Of a stretch of DNA of 64,000 bases, positions 57,694 through 64,000 are shown piece by piece. Below the pieces are notes generated by a model, which saw only the letters and a list, made by a program, of their open reading frames with translations, was not told where the DNA came from and ran no database searches. A program made the position numbers and the translations under genes. This stretch comes from Sphingomonas naasensis (lineage in GTDB: Bacteria; Pseudomonadota; Alphaproteobacteria; Sphingomonadales; Sphingomonadaceae): contig NZ_SRXU01000005.1 in assembly GCF_004792695.1 (NCBI RefSeq), positions 290,955-354,954 on the forward strand, given 5' to 3'. Within the stretch, counting starts at the first letter, position 1. Every line of letters begins with the position of its first letter.

Positions 57694-58589
57694 CCGCCCT
57701 CCACCCATGCGGTGAGCAGGGTGTGCGCGATCGCATAGGGCGGCGCGGCGCCGAACGGCGCGGCGGGATCGCGGGCCAGCGCCAGCCGGACCTCGTCGCG
57801 GGTGAACCAGCGCGCGTCCTCGAGCTCGTGGACGTCGATTGCGATATCCTCGTTCTCCGCCTCGCCGATACAGGCGATCATCAGCGACGAGGGAAAGGGC
57901 CAGGGCTGGCTCGCGACGTAGCGCACCGCGCCGACGCGGATGCCCGATTCCTCGAGCGTCTCGCGGCGCACCGCCTCCTCGATCGATTCGCCGACCTCGA
58001 GAAAGCCGGCGAGCGCCGAATAGCGACCCTGCGGCCAGGGCGGCTGGCGGCCGAGCAGCACCTTGTCGCCATGCTCGGCGAGCATGATCACCACCGGATC
58101 GACGCGCGGGAAATGCTCGGCATGGCAGTTCGGGCATTGCCGTCCCCAGCCGGCGCGGAAGCTCGCGGTGGGGGTGGCGCAGACCGCGCAATAGCCGTGG
58201 CGCCCGTGCCAGTCGACCAGCGCGCGGGCGGCGGCGTAGAGCGCGGCGTCCTCGGCATGGAAGCGATCGAGCATCGCGAACAGCGCCGGCGAGCGGGCGC
58301 CGGAAAAGGGCTGGCCGTGGGGCGGCGCGGCGGTGAAGCGCGGAATGCCGTCGACATAGCCGAGGAACAGCCGCTCGCCCCGCGCCGCATCGAGGCCGGT
58401 CCAGACGAGCCGATCGTCCGCGTCGAGCTCGGGATCGAGGCCGTGCAGGACGAGCAATCGGGCGCGCGCGTCGGTCTCGGCGGCGCGCAGCAGCTCGGGT
58501 TCGTGACGGACCCGGTCGGCACGGTCGAGCGTGCCGCCAGTGAAACCGGGTGCCCTCACGCGATCGAGCTCATCGACCGAGATCGGCAT
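57690..58589 (-). CDS. nudC: NAD(H) pyrophosphatase NudC
   Basis: 299 aa. Zinc ribbon CAVCATPT and CPNCHAEHFPR (residues about 133-160), Nudix box GFLEVGESIEEAVRRETLEE, and the NudC-specific SQPWPFPSSLM. It hydrolyses NADH and can decap NAD-RNA. The first 20 bases of the gene overlap the end of the upstream serine-hydrolase gene. Confidence 0.95.
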   Translation of the reverse strand: MPISVDELDRVRAPGFTGGTLDRADRVRHEPELLRAAETDARARLLVLHGLDPELDADDRLVWTGLDAARGERLFLGYVDGIPRFTAAPPHGQPFSGARSPALFAMLDRFHAEDAALYAAARALVDWHGRHGYCAVCATPTASFRAGWGRQCPNCHAEHFPRVDPVVIMLAEHGDKVLLGRQPPWPQGRYSALAGFLEVGESIEEAVRRETLEESGIRVGAVRYVASQPWPFPSSLMIACIGEAENEDIAIDVHELEDARWFTRDEVRLALARDPAAPFGAAPPYAIAHTLLTAWVEGG

Positions 58590-59859
58590 AGACCGCCTGC
58601 GAGGTCTCGCGCTTGAGCGTCTGTTCGCTGAAGCTGTTGATCATCATCGTCCCGCGCAGCTTGTGCACCGGATCGACCCAGCCGACCGATCCGGCCGCGC
58701 CGGCCCAGCCATAGGTGCCCTTGCCGGGGCCGCCGGGCCTGTCGGCGAGATAGACCGAGCCACCGGCACCGAAGCCCATCGGCGCGCCGGTATCGGCGGT
58801 CATCTGCGCGAGGGTCGAGCGGTCGACGCTCGCCGGCAGCAGGTCCGACATCGCCAGCTTGACAGTCTCCGGCTTGAGGATGCGCGCGCCGTCGAGCGCG
58901 CCGCCGTCCAGCAGCATGTGGAGGAAGCGATCATAGTCGCGCGCCGACATTACCAGCCCCGCGCCGCCATAGGGAAAGCTCGGCGGCTGGAGCCAGACCG
59001 AGGTCGCGCCGGCATCGGCGGCGACCCCGGGCGAGAGATAGTTGGTCGCGAGGATCCGCGCCCGGTCCTGCGGCACGGTCCAGAAGCTCGCCTGCATCTT
59101 GAGCGGCGCGAAGATGCGCGTGTTGACGAACTGGTCGAACGGCATGCCACCGGCGACCTCGATCACCCGGCCGAGCACGTCGAGCCCGATCGAATAGCTC
59201 CATTTCGCGCCCGGATCGGCGATCAGCGGCAGCGTCGCGACGCGGTTGGCGAATTCCTCGAGCGTCTTCGGCCGCGCCGCCCGCATGCCGGGCTCCATCA
59301 GCGCGTTGACCTGCGCCGGGTTGATCCCGAGCCGGTTATATTCGTCGAGCAGCGGGCCCTTGGTGACGATGTTGTAGCCGAGACCCGCGGTGTGGGTGAG
59401 CAGGTTGCGCACGGTGATCGGGCGCGTGGCGGGTCGGCTGGTCAGGTCCTTCGCCGGGTCGACCAAGACCTTCATGTCCTTGAACGCGGGAATGAAGTCG
59501 CTGATCGGCTGGTCGAGCTTGAGCTTGCCTTCCTCGACGAGGATCATCGCGGCGATGCCGGTGATCGGCTTGGTCATCGAATAGATGCGCCATAGGCTGT
59601 CGGCATCGGCGGCGGGCGCGTCGGGCTCGACCGCGATGCGGCCTTCGGCGACCACGCGGGGCGGCGCGGCGCCGATACCGGTGAGGATGACGATCCCCGG
59701 CACCTTGCCCTCGGCGACGACGCGCTTGGCCAGCGCGCTGGTCGCGCTCGCGGTCTGGGCGGGTCCGCCGCGTGACGGCAGCGGTACCGTCGCCTGCGGC
59801 CAGGCGGGACTGGCGAGCGCGAGTAATGCGACCGATCCGAATATCCGCCAGCTATGCAT
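58570..59859 (-). CDS. Exported serine hydrolase (class C beta-lactamase-like)
   Basis: 429 aa from MHSWRIFGSVALLALASPAWP (signal peptide). Active-site SxxK in IYSMTKPITGIA (near residue 95-98), YSIG in KWSYSIGLDVLGRV as the Tyr motif, and C-terminal GWAGAAGSVGWVDP. Fits the EstB/beta-lactamase-fold esterase family, and beta-lactamase activity is not implied. Starts within the last bases of mutY (8-base overlap) and runs into nudC. Confidence 0.92.
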   Translation of the reverse strand: MHSWRIFGSVALLALASPAWPQATVPLPSRGGPAQTASATSALAKRVVAEGKVPGIVILTGIGAAPPRVVAEGRIAVEPDAPAADADSLWRIYSMTKPITGIAAMILVEEGKLKLDQPISDFIPAFKDMKVLVDPAKDLTSRPATRPITVRNLLTHTAGLGYNIVTKGPLLDEYNRLGINPAQVNALMEPGMRAARPKTLEEFANRVATLPLIADPGAKWSYSIGLDVLGRVIEVAGGMPFDQFVNTRIFAPLKMQASFWTVPQDRARILATNYLSPGVAADAGATSVWLQPPSFPYGGAGLVMSARDYDRFLHMLLDGGALDGARILKPETVKLAMSDLLPASVDRSTLAQMTADTGAPMGFGAGGSVYLADRPGGPGKGTYGWAGAAGSVGWVDPVHKLRGTMMINSFSEQTLKRETSQAVYADLGR

Positions 59860-60898
59860 GCATCCTCCCGAACATGTTTGCCGCCTTGGCGAAGACGGTC
59901 GGCAGCCCCGCCGCCGCGATCCCGGCGATCGGCCACCATTCGCCCTCCGGCGCGTCTGTGTGCGCCGCGATTGTTGCAGTCGCAAGCCTGACGTCGAGGT
60001 TGAAATGGGTGAAGCCGTGGCGGACCAAGGCGTCGAGCCACCGCCAGTCGGTGGCTAGCGGCGCACCGATGAGGCCGGGCGGCGTCTCGCTCCACGGCCC
60101 GGTCGGCAGCGCGCGCATGCCGCCGAGCAGGCCCTTTGCCGGTCGACGGACGAGCAGCACCGCGTCGCCACGCGTCAGCCAGAACATCGTGCCGTGGCGT
60201 TGCGGCTTGGCGGGCTTGGGCGTCTTGACCGGGAAACGCTCGGGCGCGCCGCCGGCGAAGCCGTCGCATTGTTCGCGCAACGGGCAGGCGAGGCAGCGCG
60301 GCGCGCGCGCGGTGCAGATGCCCGAGCCGAGATCCATCATCGCCTGCGCGAAATCGCCGGCGCGCGCGTCGGGCGTGATCCCATCGGTGAGTGCCCGGAT
60401 CTTCGGTCGCGCGCCGGGCAGCGGCTCGGTCACCGCGAACAGCCGCGAGACGACGCGCTCGACATTGGCGTCGACCACCACGGCGCGCTGCCCGAAGGCG
60501 ATCGCGGCGATCGCGGCGGCGGTGTAGCCGCCGACCCCGGGGAGTCCGAGCAGCTCGGCCTCGGTCTCGGGAAGGCTGCCGCGCCGGGCGACTTCGCGTG
60601 CGCAGGCGAGCAGATTGCGCGCCCGGGCATAATAGCCGAGCCCGGCCCACGCTGCCATCAGCTCGGCATCCTCGGCGGCAGCGAGATCGGCGAAGCTCGG
60701 CCAGCGCGCGGTGAATTTTGCGAAATAGGGAATAACGCTGGCGACCTGGGTCTGCTGGAGCATCACTTCGCTGAGCCACACCCGATAGGGATCGGGCGCA
60801 TTGGCGCCGGGCCGCGCGCGCCATGGCAAATCGCGGGCATGGGCGTCGTACCAATCCAGCAAGGGGGCGGCGATTGCGCGTGGGACGTTGTCGGGCAC
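59852..60898 (-). CDS. mutY: A/G-specific adenine glycosylase MutY
   Basis: 348 aa. HhH-GPD domain with catalytic Glu in LSEVMLQQTQVASV, hairpin LPGVGGYTAAAIAAIAFGQ and Asp in VVVDANVERV. The Fe-S loop is CTARAPRCLACPLREQC (C-x6-C-x2-C-x5-C). The C-terminal NUDIX-like 8-oxoG-recognition domain follows (GTMFWLTRGDAVLLVRRP). Removes adenine opposite 8-oxoG. First gene of a three-gene overlapping string. Confidence 0.95.
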   Translation of the reverse strand: MPDNVPRAIAAPLLDWYDAHARDLPWRARPGANAPDPYRVWLSEVMLQQTQVASVIPYFAKFTARWPSFADLAAAEDAELMAAWAGLGYYARARNLLACAREVARRGSLPETEAELLGLPGVGGYTAAAIAAIAFGQRAVVVDANVERVVSRLFAVTEPLPGARPKIRALTDGITPDARAGDFAQAMMDLGSGICTARAPRCLACPLREQCDGFAGGAPERFPVKTPKPAKPQRHGTMFWLTRGDAVLLVRRPAKGLLGGMRALPTGPWSETPPGLIGAPLATDWRWLDALVRHGFTHFNLDVRLATATIAAHTDAPEGEWWPIAGIAAAGLPTVFAKAANMFGRMHA

Positions 60899-60925
60899 AG
60901 GGCCCTATGGCATGGGTTGGCGATA

Positions 60926-61468
60926 ATGACGAAGCCCCCGACCAAGACCCGGCGCGCGACCACCCGCCAGCCGAAGCTCGAGCCGCAGCGGTCCAACCGT
61001 GCCCGGCCGGTTTCCGAGCTGTTGCCCGATGTCGGCCGCGCCGCCTTCCGCAAGTTCGGCTTCGTCCAGCACGCGATCGTCAGCCGCTGGGGCGAGATCG
61101 TCGGCGAGCGCTATGCCCGGGTCTCGATGCCCGAGTCGATCCGCTTCCCGCAGGGCCAGCGCGCCGAGGGCGTGCTGAGCCTCGTCGTCGCGGGTGCGCA
61201 CGCGCCGATGATGCAGCATATCGCCCCCGAGATCGTCGAGCGGGTCAATCGCTTCTTCGGCTATCAGGCGGTGGTGCGCGTCGCGATCCGGCAGGGCGAG
61301 GTCAAGCGGGCGGCCAAGACCCCGCCGCCGCCCAGCCTGCAGCCGCTTCCCGAAGCGATGGGCGACAGCCTGCGCGGCATCGCCGATCCCGAGCTCAAGG
61401 CCGTGCTCGAATCGCTCGCTGCCGGGGTCGCCGCGGCCGAGGGGCTCAAGCTTGGCAGGATCGACTGA
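60926..61468 (+). CDS. DUF721 (DciA-like) protein
   Basis: 180 aa with a basic N-terminus (MTKPPTKTRRATTRQPKLEP) then the DUF721 domain: RKFGFVQHAIVSRWGEIVGE, SLVVAGAHAPMMQHIAPEIV and the helix RVNRFFGYQAVVRVAIRQG. Proteins of this family act as DnaB helicase-loading DciA in many bacteria. Divergent from mutY by 27 bases, and stop/start joined (TGATG) with the DsbA-like gene. Confidence 0.88.
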   Translation: MTKPPTKTRRATTRQPKLEPQRSNRARPVSELLPDVGRAAFRKFGFVQHAIVSRWGEIVGERYARVSMPESIRFPQGQRAEGVLSLVVAGAHAPMMQHIAPEIVERVNRFFGYQAVVRVAIRQGEVKRAAKTPPPPSLQPLPEAMGDSLRGIADPELKAVLESLAAGVAAAEGLKLGRID

Positions 61469-62175
61469 TGGTGCTTCGTTTTGCTGCCGCTGCATTGCTG
61501 TTGTTGCTCGGTACCGGTCCGGTCACTGCCCAGCAGGCGCGCAGGGCTCCCGCCACCAACTGGGTCAATGTCGTCGCGAAGACCCCCGAAGGCGGCTTCC
61601 GTCAGGGCAATCCCAACGCGCCGATCAAGCTCGTCGAATATGGCTCGCGGACCTGCCCGACCTGCGGGCACTTCGCCGCCGAAGGTGTCGAGCCGCTGCG
61701 CCGCGAATGGATCGCCAGCGGCAAACTGAGCTACGAGTTCCGCGATTTTCTGATCCACGGCGTGCCCGATCTCTCGCTCGCGCTGCTCAACCAGTGCGTG
61801 CCGACCGCGCGCTTCTTTCCGGTGCTCGACCAGATCTTCGCCAACCAGAAGGCGTTCGACGAGCCGCTGCACAAGCTGATCGACACCCAGCCCAAAACGG
61901 TCGAGGCGTGGCAGCAGCTTCCGCCGGCGCAGGCCGCGACCAAATTCGCCGAGGCGCTGGGGATGCTCAGCTTCATGAATGCGCGCGGGCTGCCCGAGGC
62001 GCAGGCGCGACGCTGCCTGGCGAACCCGGCGCTGATCAAGGGCATCGCCGGGGTCAATGCGGGCGGCGCCAATGCCGGCGTGCAGGGCACCCCGAGCTTC
62101 TTCGTCAACGGCCGCCGCGTCCGCGCCTTCACCTGGGACCAGCTTCAGCCCGAACTCCGCGCCGCGGATAGCTGA
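61468..62175 (+). CDS. DsbA-family thioredoxin-like periplasmic protein (copy 1)
   Basis: 235 aa with a signal peptide (FAAAALLLLLGTGPVTAQQ). The redox site CPTC lies in EYGSRTCPTCGHFA (residues about 61-64), the cis-Pro in GVQGTPSFFVNG near 210. A shared repeat-like start PIKLVEYG identifies the DsbA_4-type family. Probably a disulfide oxidant or isomerase. A close paralogue follows 29 bases downstream. Confidence 0.92.
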   Translation: MVLRFAAAALLLLLGTGPVTAQQARRAPATNWVNVVAKTPEGGFRQGNPNAPIKLVEYGSRTCPTCGHFAAEGVEPLRREWIASGKLSYEFRDFLIHGVPDLSLALLNQCVPTARFFPVLDQIFANQKAFDEPLHKLIDTQPKTVEAWQQLPPAQAATKFAEALGMLSFMNARGLPEAQARRCLANPALIKGIAGVNAGGANAGVQGTPSFFVNGRRVRAFTWDQLQPELRAADS

Positions 62176-62204
62176 TCGACCTTTTCTCTCGGAGAATTAC
62201 GACC

Positions 62205-62936
62205 ATGCGCTTCACTCTCGCTATGCTTCCGCTTCTCGCCCTCGCCGCCTGCAATGGTGGCGGCGACAGCGTGCCGACCTCGGCCACGCCGGTTGCGAAG
62301 GCCACGCCGCCGGCGGGCAAGCAATGGGTCGACGTCGTCGCCAAGACTCCCGAGGGCGGCTTTCGCCAAGGCAATCCCGATGCCCCGATCAAGCTGGTCG
62401 AATATGGCTCCCGCACCTGCCCGACCTGCGGCCGTTTCGCGCTCGAGGGCGTCGAGCCGCTTCGCGCGCAGTTCATCTCGACTGGCCAGGTGAGCTACGA
62501 GTTCCGCGACTTCCCGCTCCACGGCGCGCCCGATTTCGCGCTGGCGCTGCTCAACCAGTGCGTCGGGGTCGACGCTTTCTTCCCGATGCTCGACCGGATG
62601 TTCGCCAATCAGGGCAATTTCCTCGACAAGCAGCAGAAGGTTCCCGAGGCCACGCTTCAGCAGATCCAGGGGATGGCGCCGCAACAGGCGGCGATCGCCT
62701 TCGCCGACGCGGTCGGCATGGTCGATTTCGTCAAGCAGAACGGGCTGCCCGAAGCCAAGGCGCGCCAGTGCCTCGCCGATCAGGCGACGCTCAAGGCGAT
62801 CGGCGACGTCTATGCCGATGGCGCGAACAATCGCGGTGTGACCGGCACGCCGAGCTTCTTCGTCAACGGCAATGCCGTCGACGGGCCTTCGTGGAAGGAT
62901 GTCGAGACGGCGCTGCGCGCCGCCGGGGCCCGGTAA
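62205..62936 (+). CDS. DsbA-family thioredoxin-like lipoprotein (copy 2)
   Basis: 243 aa. Lipobox LLALAAC near residue 16, then the same family core as copy 1: KTPEGGFRQGNPDAPIKLVE, redox site CPTC, RDFPLHGAPDFALALLNQC, and cis-Pro GTPSFFVNG. High similarity to its neighbour shows a tandem duplication, but this one is membrane-tethered. Both have a third Cys (NQC) and a fourth (RQC). Confidence 0.92.
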   Translation: MRFTLAMLPLLALAACNGGGDSVPTSATPVAKATPPAGKQWVDVVAKTPEGGFRQGNPDAPIKLVEYGSRTCPTCGRFALEGVEPLRAQFISTGQVSYEFRDFPLHGAPDFALALLNQCVGVDAFFPMLDRMFANQGNFLDKQQKVPEATLQQIQGMAPQQAAIAFADAVGMVDFVKQNGLPEAKARQCLADQATLKAIGDVYADGANNRGVTGTPSFFVNGNAVDGPSWKDVETALRAAGAR

Positions 62937-62963
62937 GGGCCCGAACCGCAGGGGGGCGGGGGC

Positions 62964-64000
62964 ATGCAGATCAAAAGGCTGCGGCTGACGGGCTTCAAGA
63001 GCTTCGTCGACCCGGCCGATCTGCGCATCGAACCCGGCCTCACCGGCATCGTCGGCCCCAATGGGTGCGGCAAGTCCAATCTGCTCGAAGCGCTGCGCTG
63101 GGCGATGGGCGAGAACAGCGCCAAGTCGATGCGCGGCGCCGGGATGGAAGACGTGATCTTCGCCGGCACCGCGACCCGGCCGGCGCGAGACTTCGCCGAA
63201 GTCTCGATCCTCGCCGATCAGCCGGGCGAGGACGACGAACTCGAAGTCGTCCGCCGGATCGAGCGCGGCGCCGGCTCGGCCTATCGGATCAACGGCCGCG
63301 ACGTCCGCGCCAAGGACGTCGCCCTCGTCTTCGCCGATTCGGCGACCGGCGCGCATTCGCCGGCGCTGGTCAGCCAGGGGCGGATCGGCGCGATCATCCA
63401 GGCCAAGCCCGGCGAGCGCCGCGCGATGCTGGAAGAAGCGGCGGGAATCGCCGGCCTCCATGTCCGCCGGCGCGACGCCGAGCAGAAATTGCGCGCGACC
63501 GAGGCCAATCTCGTGCGGCTCGACGAGGTGATCGGCGATCAGGAGGCGCGGGCCGCGGCGCTCAAGCGCCAGGCGCGGCAAGCCGAACGCTATCGCGAAC
63601 TCTCCGAGCGGATCCGCGTCGCCGAGGCGCGGATGATCTTTGCGCGCTGGCGCGACGCCGCCGAGGCTGCCGACGCCGCCAAGAAGGAAGCGGCCGCAGC
63701 CGAGACGCTGGTTGCCGAACGCGCGCAGGCGCATGACGCCGCCGCGTCGCGCCAGCAGGCCGCCGCCGAAACGCTGGCGACGGTGCGCGCCGAGGCGCTG
63801 GCGGTGCGCGACCGTGCGACCGACGCGATGCACCGGCTGGCGACCTTGCGCAGCGAGCGTGCCGCGGTCGAGCGGCGTATCGTCGAGCTGCGCGCTGCGC
63901 AGACGCGGCTGGCCGACGACCGCAGCCGCGAGGGCGCGCTGGCGCATGACGCGGCCGAGGCGCTGGCCCGGCGCGCCGACGAGGCGGCGGCGCTCGAGAC
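62964..64000 (+). CDS. smc: Chromosome segregation protein SMC (5' part, truncated by window)
   Basis: The first 345 residues: MQIKRLRLTGFKSFVDPADL, Walker A GIVGPNGCGKSNLLEALRWA, ALVSQGRIGAIIQAKPGERR and LEEAAGIAGLHVRRRDAEQK, then the start of the Ala/Glu/Arg coiled coil. The remainder, including hinge and Walker B, lies beyond base 64000. ATPase of the condensin complex. Confidence 0.96.
   Translation, partial: MQIKRLRLTGFKSFVDPADLRIEPGLTGIVGPNGCGKSNLLEALRWAMGENSAKSMRGAGMEDVIFAGTATRPARDFAEVSILADQPGEDDELEVVRRIERGAGSAYRINGRDVRAKDVALVFADSATGAHSPALVSQGRIGAIIQAKPGERRAMLEEAAGIAGLHVRRRDAEQKLRATEANLVRLDEVIGDQEARAAALKRQARQAERYRELSERIRVAEARMIFARWRDAAEAADAAKKEAAAAETLVAERAQAHDAAASRQQAAAETLATVRAEALAVRDRATDAMHRLATLRSERAAVERRIVELRAAQTRLADDRSREGALAHDAAEALARRADEAAALE

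Noticed and set aside
58570..59859. Beta-lactamase resistance gene
   Set aside because: SxxK and Tyr motifs are shared with esterases and DD-peptidase-like hydrolases of this fold; context with mutY and nudC gives no resistance signal.

Overview
The window is about 68% GC and almost fully coding. Gene content points to an alphaproteobacterium of the family Sphingomonadaceae, probably Sphingomonas or a close relative. The evidence is a crtY-crtI-crtB carotenoid set, an Atm1-type exporter close in length to the Novosphingobium protein, a circularly permuted two-piece tmRNA, a ylxR/L7Ae fusion in the nusA-infB operon, and GTCACCCCGG-type intergenic palindromes. I see no insertion sequence, prophage, CRISPR array, rRNA or tRNA gene. 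Apart from the tmRNA region (28684-29128), no gene-free stretch exceeds 300 bases.

Layout. 1-3.8 kb: a secreted FG-GAP-like protein (cut by the window edge), the Atm1-like ABC exporter and small secreted proteins. 3.6-8.2 kb, minus strand: crtY-crtI, a LOG-family gene, crtB and a 65-aa gene, several joined by 4-base overlaps. 8.2-13.1 kb: a GST divergent from a TetR regulator, then a run of small secreted or membrane proteins (DUF2585, sterol-desaturase family, DUF2141) and a frameshifted DUF2061 gene. 13.1-27.5 kb: an S9 peptidase, then the translation/RNA operon rimP-nusA-ylxR-infB-rbfA-truB-rpsO-pnp with a thioesterase, tdk and two envelope proteins interspersed. 27.6-33.3 kb: a sensor kinase, ssrA, an Rrf2 regulator convergent with mscL, and a tightly overlapping lemA/TPM/NUDIX operon.

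33.4-42.4 kb: an NDUFS4-like protein, hrpB, a polyprenyl synthase, a chorismate mutase, and a GH130/GH13/GT4 carbohydrate cluster. 42.4-48.4 kb: a ligase-associated exonuclease divergent from its DEXH helicase partner, a two-lobed aspartic protease, and a mannitol dehydrogenase-family enzyme. 48.4-52.4 kb: serC-serA-hisZ, with a probable serC leader RNA. 52.5-57.7 kb: an esterase under a LacI-type operator, an extensin-like protein, a second LOG paralogue, a membrane cytochrome c, pheA, and an XRE regulator plus membrane-protein pair with a clear promoter/operator. 57.7-64 kb: mutY-serine hydrolase-nudC, a DciA-like DUF721 protein, two tandem DsbA-like proteins and the start of smc.

Most of this is core housekeeping content. 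The less ordinary items are the XRE/membrane module, the GH130-GH13-GT4 operon, the LOG gene coupled to crtB, the triple TPM operon, the repeat-derived insertion inside TruB, and the duplicated hairpins at the end of the tmRNA coding piece.
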